A stretch of DNA of 64,000 nucleotides from DASUPK01 sp963797265 (GTDB lineage: Bacteria > Actinomycetota > Thermoleophilia > Solirubrobacterales > 70-9): the NCBI GenBank assembly GCA_963797265.1, contig CAWCOY010000003.1, positions 248,001-312,000 on the forward strand, in the 5' to 3' direction. The notes under the pieces are model-generated. The model did not search any database. It was not told the origin of the DNA and saw only the letters and a list, made by a program, of their open reading frames with translations. A program made the translations under genes and the position numbers. Shown here piece by piece: positions 16,374 through 24,163 of this stretch. Every line of letters starts with the position of its first letter. The stretch's first letter is position 1.

Positions 16374-17093
16374 ATGGCCACCCAGCCGGACTCCCGCCTA
16401 AGCGCCCGCGAGCGCGAGCGAAACGCCGGGCTGCTTACCCAAGTACTTCAGCGGAGCGAGCATCTGCTTCAGCGACAATCCCATCGGCATGCCGAGCTCC
16501 CGGACGACGCGGACGACGCGCTGCAGTCCGCCTACGCTGTCTTCCTAGAGCGCTACAACGGCCTCGGAGAACCTCTCGCCTGGCTGCACACGACCGTGAA
16601 GCGAGAGGCCTGGGCGACTCGCAGACGGGGCTCGCGCCAGAAGGAACGCAGTCTCACCTTTGAAGCCGACGGTCACTAGGGCGAATTCGATCTCTCGGAG
16701 GTCCTACCGACCGATGGCCCGGGCCCAGCCGAACGTCTCCAGCGCAAGGAGCTCCTCGCTGAACGGGGCCGACAGCTGGCGGCTTTGAAGCGCGACGAGC
16801 GCCGGGCACTGCGGCTCCAAGCCCTGGGTCTCAGCTACGCGGAGATCTGTGAGGCGACGGGGTGGACCCACACCAGGGTCAATCGTTGTCTCAGCGAGGG
16901 CCGCGCGTCACTGCGACAGGCCATGACCCGGCTGCGACTCCTCTCCGAGGAAAGCGACAACGAAATCGCTCGCATGGCGGGCCCACGGCAATGCCCCCTC
17001 CACGCGATTGGGGCACTCATGGGCGGCTGGCCCCTCGCTCCTCCTCCGCAAGGAGAGCGAAACTTCGCAGGAGCGCGAGATACTGGGTGGGCG
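16374..17093 (+). pseudogene. Sigma-70 family (ECF-like) factor split by an in-frame amber codon
   Basis: From ATG 16374 the frame encodes a region-2-like half (ELPDDADDALQSAYAVFLER, then EPLAWLHTTVKREAWATRRR) and stops at TAG 16677-16679. The same frame continues without shift as GEFDLSEVLPTDGPGPAERL and a region-4-like helix-turn-helix (ALGLSYAEICEATGWTHTRV, NRCLSEGRASLRQ). A single nonsense base therefore splits an otherwise intact gene. After region 4 the frame has no stop and runs into the first SnoaL gene: the position matching TAG at later junctions reads TGG. Either it is a pseudogene with a possible restart product (ATG or near-cognate around 16785), or the TAG is read through. Confidence 0.65.
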
Positions 17094-17492
17094 ATGTCGC
17101 AGGAGAACGTGGAGCGTGTCCGTCGCGCCTTTGACGCGTTCAACCGGCGTGATCTCGACGCCTTCCTCAAGCTCCAGGACCCCGAGGTGGAAACGGTCAC
17201 GCAGCTCGAGTCGCTGGAGGTTCACTCCTACCACGGCCACGACGGCGTCCGTGACTGGTGGCGAGACCTGTTCGCCATCTTTCCCGACTTCAGCGCCGAG
17301 ATCCTGGACACGCGCGACACTGGCGACTTCGTGATCGCTCGCTTCCGGCGTCACGGCCACGGCCACGACAGCGGCACCCCCTTCGAGGACACTCTGTGGC
17401 AGGCAAGCAAGTGGCGTCACGGCCATGTGGTCTGGTGGCAGACCTTCGAAAGCGAGGCCGACGCCCTCGAAGCCGCCGGGCTGCGGGAGTAG
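17094..17492 (+). CDS. SnoaL/NTF2-like protein, array copy 1
   Basis: 132 residues from ATG 17094: MSQENVERVRRAFDAFNRRD at the start, YHGHDGVRDWWRDLF in the middle and the family ending ALEAAGLRE. The fold is a small cone-shaped barrel that binds hydrophobic ligands or catalyses isomerase-type reactions; no specific residues identify a substrate. Its frame is open upstream through the sigma-factor region because the expected TAG is TGG (17088-17090), so it may also be made as a C-terminal domain of a sigma fusion, as in known sigma-SnoaL proteins. TAG at 17490 is followed by GCG and the ATG of copy 2. Confidence 0.85.
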   Translation: MSQENVERVRRAFDAFNRRDLDAFLKLQDPEVETVTQLESLEVHSYHGHDGVRDWWRDLFAIFPDFSAEILDTRDTGDFVIARFRRHGHGHDSGTPFEDTLWQASKWRHGHVVWWQTFESEADALEAAGLRE

Positions 17493-17495
17493 GCG

Positions 17496-17894
17496 ATGTC
17501 GCGGGAGAACGTCGAGAGCGCGCGCAGGGGGATCGACGCCTGGAACCGAGGCGACCTCGACGAGTGGCTTGCCGGCTTCGCCCCCGACGGGGAGTTGCAT
17601 ACCACCGGCCGGTTCGCGGATCGGGGCGTCTATCGGGGGCGTGCGGGGCTGGAGCGCTACTGGGCCGAAATCCGGGAAGACGTCGAGGAGCTGAGCGTTT
17701 CGGTGACCGACATGCGGGCTATCGGCGACAGGGTGTTCTACGCCGTCACGGGCAGGGGCCGAGGCAAGCGGAGCGGGGTGCCGGTGGAGCGGCCGATCTG
17801 GTTCGTTACGACATTTCGTGACGGCCTGGCCGTGCGCGTCGAGACCTACGTCGACTCCGCAGAAGCCCTCGAAGCCGCCGGGCTGCGGGAGTAG
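17496..17894 (+). CDS. SnoaL/NTF2-like protein, array copy 2
   Basis: 132 residues, starting 3 nt after the previous TAG in the same frame. It opens MSRENVESARRGIDAWNRGD and ends ALEAAGLRE; the centre (GRFADRGVYRGRAGLERYWA) follows the SnoaL pattern but differs strongly from copies 1 and 3-6. The start is preceded by GGGAG, encoded by the last codons of copy 1, at a spacing of 6 nt. Ligand unknown. Confidence 0.85.
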   Translation: MSRENVESARRGIDAWNRGDLDEWLAGFAPDGELHTTGRFADRGVYRGRAGLERYWAEIREDVEELSVSVTDMRAIGDRVFYAVTGRGRGKRSGVPVERPIWFVTTFRDGLAVRVETYVDSAEALEAAGLRE

Positions 17895-17897
17895 GCG

Positions 17898-18293
17898 ATG
17901 TCGGAGGAGAACGTAGAAGTCGTGCGGCGCAGCTTCGACGCCTTCAACCGAAGCGGGGAACCCGATTTCAGTCTCTTCGATCCCAAGGTGGTCTTCGATA
18001 CCACGGGTGCCGTTTTCGACCGCGCCATCTATAGGGGGCACGATGGGGTCCGTGAGTGGCTGACTAACCAACGCGAAGTGTGGAGGAGCCAACGCTTTGA
18101 AGAGGAGGAGCTGGTCGCGGTCGCTGAGGATCGGGTGCTCGCCTCGTTTCGATTCGTGAGTGTCGGCCGGCACGAGATCGAGACAGTCGCCCACGTCGCC
18201 AGTATCACGACGCTCCGCGCGGGCAAGATCACGCACATGCAGGTCTTTCAAAGCAAGTCGGACGCCCTCAAAGCCGCCGGGCTGCGTGAGTAG
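17898..18293 (+). CDS. SnoaL/NTF2-like protein, array copy 3
   Basis: 131 residues (MSEENVEVVRRSFDAFNRSG ... YRGHDGVREWL ... ALKAAGLRE), again 3 nt after the previous TAG and in the same frame. Compared with the others it has Lys for Glu in the ending (LKAAGLRE), and its last codons read CGTGAG, so the ribosome-site-like GGGAG ahead of copy 4 is degraded to GTGAG. Ligand unknown. Confidence 0.85.
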   Translation: MSEENVEVVRRSFDAFNRSGEPDFSLFDPKVVFDTTGAVFDRAIYRGHDGVREWLTNQREVWRSQRFEEEELVAVAEDRVLASFRFVSVGRHEIETVAHVASITTLRAGKITHMQVFQSKSDALKAAGLRE

Positions 18294-18296
18294 GCG

Positions 18297-18701
18297 ATGT
18301 CTGAGGAGAACGTGGAGATCGTGAGGCGCTCGGCCGACGCCTTCAACCGGCGGGACGTGGACGCCTTCGTCGCCACCGCCAGTCCGGACGTCGAATGGGA
18401 TGACGCCATCTTTTGGTCGGGGGTGAGCCGGACCTACCGGGGAAGAGCGGAGCTCCGAGACTGGTTCAACCAGGTACTTGAGCCATGGGAGAGCATCCAT
18501 GTCGAGGTGGAGGAGATAACGGATGCGGCTGATCGGGTGTTCTTCGATCTGGTCATCAACGCCCGCGGCAAGGAGAGCGGCGTGGAGGCACCTGGACTTC
18601 GGGTCTGGTGCGTCGTGTGGATCGCGAACGGAGAGGTCACGAGGCGCCGGGTGTTTCGAGAACGACCCGACGCCCTCGAAGCCGCCGGGCTGCGGGAGTA
18701 G
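18297..18701 (+). CDS. SnoaL/NTF2-like protein, array copy 4
   Basis: 134 residues (MSEENVEIVRRSADAFNRRD, DVEWDDAIFWSGVSRTYRG, RARELRDWF-like centre, ALEAAGLRE). The V-E-W-D segment is the usual second-strand signature of SnoaL_2 proteins. Same frame, 3-nt spacer after TAG. The junction to copy 5 is identical over about 58 bp to the junction between copies 1 and 2, although the cores are divergent. Confidence 0.85.
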   Translation: MSEENVEIVRRSADAFNRRDVDAFVATASPDVEWDDAIFWSGVSRTYRGRAELRDWFNQVLEPWESIHVEVEEITDAADRVFFDLVINARGKESGVEAPGLRVWCVVWIANGEVTRRRVFRERPDALEAAGLRE

Positions 18702-18704
18702 GCG

Positions 18705-19112
18705 ATGTCGCGGGAGAACGTCGAGGCTGTCCGGCGAGGGATGGACGCTTACGCGCGGGGAGACGTCGACGCGGTGCTGGAGGAACTCGACCCCGAGATG
18801 GAGTGGCACCCCTTGTTGCAGGTGCTGCTCGGGGGTGAAGCGACCGTGTATCGGGGATACGAGGGCGTTCGAGAGCTTTACCGAGACCTTGACGAGGTTT
18901 TCACTGAGCCTCAGGCCGAGGCCTCGGATTTCCGGGATCTCGGCGAGCGCGTCGTCGCGGTCGGTCACCTGCGGGGACGCGGCAGGGAGAGTGGCGCTAA
19001 GACCGAAACGGCCATCGCCTGGCTGGTCGAGTTCAAGAACGGCAAGGGGGTGCGGATTCGCGAATACCTCGACCCCAAAGACGCCCTCGAAGCCGCCGGG
19101 CTGCGGGAGTAG
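18705..19112 (+). CDS. SnoaL/NTF2-like protein, array copy 5
   Basis: 135 residues (MSRENVEAVRRGMDAYARGD, LDPEMEWHPLLQVLLGG, YRGYEGVRELYRDLDEVF, ALEAAGLRE). It has the clearest SnoaL core of the array, with E-M-E-W-H on the ligand-facing strand. GGGAG-TAGGCG-ATG precedes it. Same frame as the other copies. Confidence 0.87.
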   Translation: MSRENVEAVRRGMDAYARGDVDAVLEELDPEMEWHPLLQVLLGGEATVYRGYEGVRELYRDLDEVFTEPQAEASDFRDLGERVVAVGHLRGRGRESGAKTETAIAWLVEFKNGKGVRIREYLDPKDALEAAGLRE

Positions 19113-19115
19113 GCG

Positions 19116-19514
19116 ATGTCGCGGGAGAACGTTGAGATCGTGCGCACGGCCTATGACGCGCTGGCGCGACGCGACATCGAAGCCGGCAAGGTGATCATGC
19201 GGAAGCACTTGGCACAAGACTTCGAGTTCGAGTCGGCCTTGACCGGGCAGGTCCACAAGGGCGCGCAGGGGATGCTGGACTTGGCGGCGGACCTGTGGGA
19301 CACGCTGGACTATGTTCCGGCGGTAGAGGAGATCATCGACTTCAGCGAGCACGTGGTCGTCGTGCTTCGGATTTCTGGGCGTGGGGCGGATAGTGGCATT
19401 CCGGTCTCGCAGCGGGTAGCCATGGTCTGGACCTTCGAGGACGACAGGATCGTCCGAGGCAAGTCCTTCACGTCCCGAGCGGAGGCGCTCGAAGCCGCCG
19501 GGCTGCGGGAGTAG
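19116..19514 (+). CDS. SnoaL/NTF2-like protein, array copy 6 (last)
   Basis: 132 residues (MSRENVEIVRTAYDALARRD ... ALEAAGLRE). The core is the most divergent: GKVIMRKHLAQDFEFESALT then GQVHKGAQGMLDLAADLWDT. The final coding sequence matches the other junctions up to the TAG at 19512-19514, but is followed by CGGGGGCAAC instead of GCG-ATG, so the array ends here. The next 147 bp to the methyltransferase stop hold no gene I can support. Confidence 0.83.
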   Translation: MSRENVEIVRTAYDALARRDIEAGKVIMRKHLAQDFEFESALTGQVHKGAQGMLDLAADLWDTLDYVPAVEEIIDFSEHVVVVLRISGRGADSGIPVSQRVAMVWTFEDDRIVRGKSFTSRAEALEAAGLRE

Positions 19515-19661
19515 CGGGGGCAACCGCTTCGGACGACATAGCAGGAGCGGGCCACCTTGCCTCGGCGCTCTCGCAATGCGCGAAACGGAGCACTGAGTGG
19601 TGGCAGTGCCCCTAATCGCGCAAACCGGGAGCGTCGTCAAGCTCTCTGTGAGTTCGACTCC

Positions 19662-20354
19662 TTAGCCCCCGGCGCCCCAGCCACCATCGGCTTCCGGCTT
19701 ACTGGCTACGACGACCTCAGTGGGAACTCCCCAGTGCGCGACCACCTCGCGATCGCGTACTCGCCAACCGCTGGGCCCGGGCGAGAGAAGCTCACTGATC
19801 TCGATCGGCCGACACCCCCCGAGAAGCGAAGGCCGGCGCTTTGCGACCGCTTCCCACGCTCGCGAAACCAGCCGGGTGGTTGATGTGACCCCGTGGGTGA
19901 GGCCGGCCAGGCAGAGGAGCCCGGAGGGGCCGGTCAATCGCTGCGCCTCCCCAAGCAGCCGCCGCGCGTCCTCGAGGGTGAGGAGATCGAAGACGTAGGT
20001 GGCCACGAAGCGATCGAACCCACCCTCGTCGCCCGGCAGCTCATGCGCGGGCGGGTCGACCAGCGCGACCTCCGCCCGTGGTCTCCACCGGCCGAGCCGC
20101 TGACGCGCGAGCGCCACCATCTTTGGGCTGACGTCGACGCCGAGGTAGCGAGCATCCCCCGGGAGCCGGTCGCGCAGGAGCGAGGCCGCGAACCGCCCGG
20201 TACCGCAGCCGAGCTCGAATACCGACCGAGCCTCTGCCAAGGCGCCGAGCTCGGCCAGCCGGGACGTGGCCGCGTCCTCGTAGAAGCGCTGGGTGTCCTG
20301 CGCTCGTCCGATTCGGTCATAGACCCGACGCGCCTGTTCAGCACCCAACGGCAT
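19662..20354 (-). CDS. Class I SAM-dependent methyltransferase
   Basis: 230 residues from ATG 20354, chosen because GGAG lies 7 nt upstream; a longer form from ATG 20474 is possible but has no ribosome site. Motif I is SVFELGCGTGRFAASLL, followed by RYLGVDVSPKMVALARQRL and FDRFVATYVFDLLTLEDARR, a standard Rossmann methyltransferase layout. The early RRVYDRIGRAQDTQRFYED is common in a group of uncharacterised actinobacterial methyltransferases. The substrate is unknown. The same-strand SnoaL gene upstream (20479-20877) may be co-transcribed. Confidence 0.8.
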   Translation of the reverse strand: MPLGAEQARRVYDRIGRAQDTQRFYEDAATSRLAELGALAEARSVFELGCGTGRFAASLLRDRLPGDARYLGVDVSPKMVALARQRLGRWRPRAEVALVDPPAHELPGDEGGFDRFVATYVFDLLTLEDARRLLGEAQRLTGPSGLLCLAGLTHGVTSTTRLVSRAWEAVAKRRPSLLGGCRPIEISELLSPGPSGWRVRDREVVAHWGVPTEVVVASKPEADGGWGAGG

Positions 20355-20478
20355 GGGCTTGCTCCAGTCTGGCGCAGGGGCCTCGCGGACTGCTGCTCCT
20401 CGCGCAACGCAATAGTGCGAAGCCGCTGCGCCCCTCGTCCGCTCGTCGTGCGAAGCGGACGCCTCATCGGTCATTCGG

Positions 20479-20877
20479 TCAAGCGTCGTCGGGTTCGAGC
20501 TGCCCACGAACGGCGCCTAGATTCCAGTAGTCGGCGCACCGCCTAATGCGACCGTCCTCGATGTCAAGGACGGTTACACCGCGGACGGTCCACTCACGGT
20601 GGGTGGGTGCCAGTCCGTCGAATTCGCCTACGTGCGTTCCACCCATTTCCCATTCGAGGACACCTAGGCCGTCGTCCTCGAAGGATCGGATCGGTTCGAC
20701 TCGGAGATCTGGAAAGGAGTCCAGGAAGCCGGTCGCCCAGTCTCGGACTCCCTGATGACCTCGGTTGACGACGTCAAACGCGACATCCTCGTAAGCGCAA
20801 TCCGGGGTAAAGAGTCGAGCGAGGCCTTCGACATCCTGGCGGGACCAAGCAGCAGCCCATTGCTCTCCTAACGACAC
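20479..20877 (-). CDS. SnoaL/NTF2-like polyketide cyclase family protein
   Basis: 132 residues from a GTG at 20877 with AAGGAGG 7 nt upstream. SnoaL_2-type features are present: EQWAAAWSRQDVEGLARLF, YEDVAFDVVNRGHQGVRDWA, SFPDLRVE and a terminal CADYWNLGAV. It lacks the MSxENVE start and AAGLRE end of the neighbouring array, so it is a separate subfamily. It lies next to the tRNA end of the island, followed by the methyltransferase. Confidence 0.85.
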   Translation of the reverse strand: MSLGEQWAAAWSRQDVEGLARLFTPDCAYEDVAFDVVNRGHQGVRDWATGFLDSFPDLRVEPIRSFEDDGLGVLEWEMGGTHVGEFDGLAPTHREWTVRGVTVLDIEDGRIRRCADYWNLGAVRGQLEPDDA

Positions 20878-21038
20878 CGCCTACCCTCCTTCACCCTGAC
20901 ATTATCTCCGCCTTCTGTTCCGGTTGCTCCCGCTTTCGCGTGAAGGGAGCACTGCCGCGAACGTCGCCGAGCCGCGGCGTCGCGCCTCCTTCCGACGAAC
21001 CGCGGACCCCCCTCTAGAGCAGCGACCGAGCGGAGTTC

Positions 21039-21060
21039 GTACCCCTCTCGTACCCTCGAG
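21039..21060. repeat. 22-bp repeat with paired GTACCC, right island border
   Basis: Identical to 16019-16040, with GTACCC at 21039 and 21050. It lies 48 bp from the 3' end of tRNA-Arg, a distance compatible with an arm-type site next to an attachment core. Confidence 0.6.
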
Positions 21061-21108
21061 CGGCAGGGAGAAAAGGCACCAATCAGAGAATCCGCTGCTA
21101 ATGAGGAA

Positions 21109-21182
<74 letters not shown>

Positions 21183-21210
21183 GGGCAAATGTTGGCCTGA
21201 TCGTACCGTC

Positions 21211-22413
21211 GGCCACTACGCTCCCTCCGCCGTCGAGGGAGGGCCGGGCTACGCGAGCACCAACTTCGACTCGGCGAAGTCGTACCGCGCCGTTTTCGGG
21301 CCGCTCCTGCGTCGCCGCGACCTGGTGCTGATCGATCAACGCGGCACCGGTCACTCGCGGGCCGTGAACTGCCCGCAGCTGCAGCGGGGGATGGTCCCGG
21401 AGCAGATCGCGGTTGCCTCGTGCGCCAATCAGCTCGGGCCCAGATACCAGGGATTCACCTCGGCCGAGTCCGCGGCCGACATCGAGGCCGTCCGCACCGC
21501 GCTTGGCCTGGGGCCGATCACCCTGTATGGGGACTCATACGGAACGCTCCTTGCGCAGGCGTACTCGGTCCGCTACGCCTCCAGCCTGCGATCGTTGGTG
21601 CTCTCCTCCGCCTACCCCGCCGACGATCCGTTCTGGCGGACGATCTATCCGGCGGCGATGCGAGCGCTGAAGCTGAGCTGTGCGCGGAGCTCATCGTGCC
21701 GCGCGATCGCCGCCTCTCTCTGCGGCAAGAAGGGACTGCGCTGCTCTTGGGACGCCGAAGGGCGCTTCCGGCACGCGCTCGCCCGGATCCAGCGCACCGG
21801 CGGCCCGCTCAACGGCACGCTGGAGTACCTGCTCGAGGCGGGGACCTGGTCGCCGAACTCGTACCTGGCACTGAATCGGGGGGTGACCGAATACCTCGCG
21901 GGGAAGCCCGAGCGCCTTGGTCGCATCGCCCGCGAGGGTCGCCCCGGCGATGGCGACTTCCACTACTTCTCCACCGGGATGGGCACGGCGGTCGAGTGCA
22001 ACGACTACCCGGTGGCATGGGACCGCACGGCCGATTTTGCAGAGCGCACGGCGCAGCTCGATCAGGCGATCACCGCATTCCCGCGCCGCCGGATGTTCGC
22101 CCCCCTGACCGTGAGCCAGTGGATGACCCTGCCGGCCACCGGGCTGACGGGCTGCCTCGCGTGGCCGCCGCCGACCGCGCGGATGGAGCCGCCAGTGCCT
22201 GCGGGCGCCGCGCAGCCCGCAGGGCTGCCCGTCCTGGTGCTCTCGGGCGAGTTCGACGACATCACCACGGTGAGTGAGGCACGCCAGGTGGCGCGCCTGT
22301 ACCCGTCATCGCGATTCCGGATCGTCCCCGACCGCGGCCACGTCTCCGACCTCTACTACCCGCATCGCTCGCCGGCTGTCCGCTGGATCCGCCGCTTCGT
22401 GGCACGCTCCTAA
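21211..22413 (+). pseudogene. TAP-like alpha/beta hydrolase (proline iminopeptidase type), missing its 5' end
   Basis: The frame encodes a serine hydrolase: nucleophile in YGDSYGTLLAQAY, Asp in LSGEFDDITT and His in PDRGHVSDLYY, with the Cys-rich insert and C-terminal lid of TAP-like secreted peptidases. The oxyanion-hole strand VEGGPGYAST and LLRRRDLVLIDQRGTGHSR are in frame from about 21211, but there is no ATG, GTG or TTG upstream of GTG 21325, and the frame is closed at 21169 inside the tRNA gene. Signal peptide and first strands are therefore absent. Starting at 21325 would drop the oxyanion hole. Most likely truncated by rearrangement at the tRNA. Confidence 0.7.
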
Positions 22414-22445
22414 ACCGCGCCCGAGTCCCTGCCGATACACGCCCA

Positions 22446-23522
22446 GTGCGCATGATGCACCTGAAAGGAGTGCGCGGCGTCGGGATGATCGCTGTGGGGG
22501 TCCTGGTCGGTCTGGGTGCCGTCCTGTCCGCGTGCGGAGGTGGATCCTCGCAACAGGTGAGCTGCCAGCCGACGCTCTACCCGCACCTCACCCCGGGCAC
22601 CGGTCCCGCGGGGTACACGATGGGGATCCGGATCAACAAGGACACCGAGGTCGACGAGCTCGGCCGGATCCTCGGGGATCGGATCACGCAGCAGGACGTC
22701 TTCGTCGTCAACGCCGAGTACCCCGGCTCCAAACCCGATGACTGGGAGGCCGCCCTCGCGCGTCTGGCCGAGAAGTTCCCATGCAACCGGGTGGTGACAC
22801 TGACCGGATTGGGTCGCCAGCCGGACAAGCCGTCCTACGAATACGCCCTGGTAGGCCATCCCGAGCTCGACGCAGTGCTCGTCGACTGGGAGCCGGATTC
22901 GTGGGCCGACACCGGACGGGGCCCCTGGACGTCCGCGCTCGACCGGAATCTCGGGCGGATCGCCGAGCAGCTTCGTGAGCTCTCCGCTCGGCTGAAGAGC
23001 ACAAAGACCGTGATGGGCTTGGTGCCCGACTATGTGCCGCGTTGGGATTACGGGCGCACCGCGCGGGTGGTCGCGGAGGCGAACTACTTGCTGGATCCGG
23101 TGCACAGGGGCTACCAGATCATCCAAACGCAGCCGAACTGCGGCACGTCGTCGGCCGCGGGCCCGCTGATCGGACCGCTCACTGGGCAGCTGATCAGGCA
23201 ATACCGGGGGGTCTTCGGGCTCCCGCTGCGGGTCGGGGCCCCCAAGGACGTACCGCCGGACATGGACAGGGACCTGCTCCAGCACGTCGGCTTCGAGGTT
23301 GCCTTCGACGAGACGCCCAACCCGAAGGCCTCCGAGGCGGTCGAGCGGATTGGCCCCGAGCGAGCAGCTGCCTGCACCGACCAGATCCTCAGGGCGGGCG
23401 GCGCCGGGGTGCTCTACTGGGCCTCGCCTGAATCGATCAGGGCGATGCTCGACACGTCGCTCGGCCGCTCGCTCCGCGCGCACCTGGCCAGCGCTGAGCG
23501 GGCCTACTCGGCCTCCTCGTAG
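22446..23522 (+). CDS. Putative secreted lipoprotein of unknown function
   Basis: 358 residues. The start could be GTG 22446 or ATG 22452/22455; all give a lipoprotein signal (MIAVGVLVGLGAVLSACGGG) with lipobox L-S-A-C. The mature part has alternating strands and helices (YTMGIRINKDTEVDELGRIL, ELDAVLVDWEPDSWADTG, AGGAGVLYWASPESIRAML), which suggests a TIM-barrel-like domain of glycosidase type, but no family signature is recognised. Its end overlaps the convergent gene at 23504 by 19 nt. Confidence 0.7.
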   Translation: MRMMHLKGVRGVGMIAVGVLVGLGAVLSACGGGSSQQVSCQPTLYPHLTPGTGPAGYTMGIRINKDTEVDELGRILGDRITQQDVFVVNAEYPGSKPDDWEAALARLAEKFPCNRVVTLTGLGRQPDKPSYEYALVGHPELDAVLVDWEPDSWADTGRGPWTSALDRNLGRIAEQLRELSARLKSTKTVMGLVPDYVPRWDYGRTARVVAEANYLLDPVHRGYQIIQTQPNCGTSSAAGPLIGPLTGQLIRQYRGVFGLPLRVGAPKDVPPDMDRDLLQHVGFEVAFDETPNPKASEAVERIGPERAAACTDQILRAGGAGVLYWASPESIRAMLDTSLGRSLRAHLASAERAYSASS

Positions 23523-24142
23523 AGGCTCTCGGCGGCAAGCTTCTGGCCCTGGGCGCTCCAGATCTTGATCTCCAGGTAGAGGTCATCCGGGAATCCCTTG
23601 ACCGCGTCGAGCGCGATCAGCGTGAAGCGCTCGTCGGTGACCGGCGTCTGATCGACCACTTCTGCCTCGAGCTCGGCGGTCGCGGCCTTCGCGCCCGGAA
23701 TCAAGGGCGTGCCCCAGACCAGGGTGACGTCGCCGCGGCGATCGGACTCGCCCCGCCATGGGCCGATCACCTCCTCGTTCAGGTCGATCATCCAGCCGGG
23801 GTTCTGGTCCGCCGTGACGTCGGTGAAGTCGGCGCGTGCATCGAACTCGCCGGCCTCGCCGGACTCGCCCTCCTCCGGCCGGGTGAAGGAGACGAAGCCG
23901 AAGTACTCGCTGGGCTCCGCCGCTCCCTCCACGGGAGCAACCGCCGGCACGTAGACGCGCCCGCCCCATCCCCTCTCCGGAAACCAGGTCACCTCCCCCG
24001 GAGGCCCCCCGGCCTCTGCGACGTGCGGCTCGCAGGCTTTGCCGAACTCATCCCGCAGGCGCTGGCCCCAGCGGCCGTAGGGCAATCCCTCGACGCTCGC
24101 GTCGGCGATGAAGCGCGGTATTGGGCGGCTGACCGGCGGCAC
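23504..24142 (-). CDS. Conserved hypothetical protein (212 aa)
   Basis: A GTG start 21 nt after galT on the same strand makes it the last gene of the tlpA-nfeD-slipin-GNAT-galT run. The protein is soluble and acidic, with Trp/Pro-rich segments (GEVTWFPERGWGGRVYVPAV, DQNPGWMIDLNEEVIGPWRG). No signal peptide, membrane helix or known motif is visible. Function unknown. Confidence 0.65.
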   Translation of the reverse strand: MPPVSRPIPRFIADASVEGLPYGRWGQRLRDEFGKACEPHVAEAGGPPGEVTWFPERGWGGRVYVPAVAPVEGAAEPSEYFGFVSFTRPEEGESGEAGEFDARADFTDVTADQNPGWMIDLNEEVIGPWRGESDRRGDVTLVWGTPLIPGAKAATAELEAEVVDQTPVTDERFTLIALDAVKGFPDDLYLEIKIWSAQGQKLAAESLYEEAE

Positions 24143-24163
24143 GGAGCCAGTGACCCTAGATGA

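Larger units (their letters stand above)
17459..19514 (+). repeat. ~58-bp junction repeats of the SnoaL array
   Basis: Five junctions, 17459-17516, 17861-17918, 18260-18317, 18668-18725 and 19079-19136, share almost the same ~58 bp, spanning the codons for ALEAAGLRE, TAG, GCG and the codons for MSxENVE. A terminal half-copy ends at 19514. The first and fourth junctions are identical. The cores between them are far less alike, so the gene edges evolve under different constraint, or are homogenised by recombination. Confidence 0.85.

Noticed and set aside
17459..19136. CRISPR array, because of five regularly spaced near-identical repeats.
   Set aside because: Repeat spacing is about 400 bp, spacers are coding sequences of one protein family, and no cas genes are present.
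16374..19514. Reassignment of TAG as a sense codon in this organism.
   Set aside because: Many unrelated intact genes in the window end at TAG at the expected family length (for example those ending at 1514, 3240, 30332, 50054 and 56630), so TAG is a normal stop. Local readthrough remains possible but unproven.
16908..19640. A 910-codon antisense open frame across the whole SnoaL array, with internal repeats around LLPQPGGFEG.
   Set aside because: The repeats are simply the reverse complement of the conserved junctions, and the plus strand carries six clear SnoaL domains. Codon bias of high-GC genes commonly keeps antisense frames open.
19662..20474. Methyltransferase starting at ATG 20474.
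   Set aside because: No ribosome site precedes it and the added N-terminus is low-complexity; ATG 20354 has GGAG at a spacing of 7 nt and fits family length.
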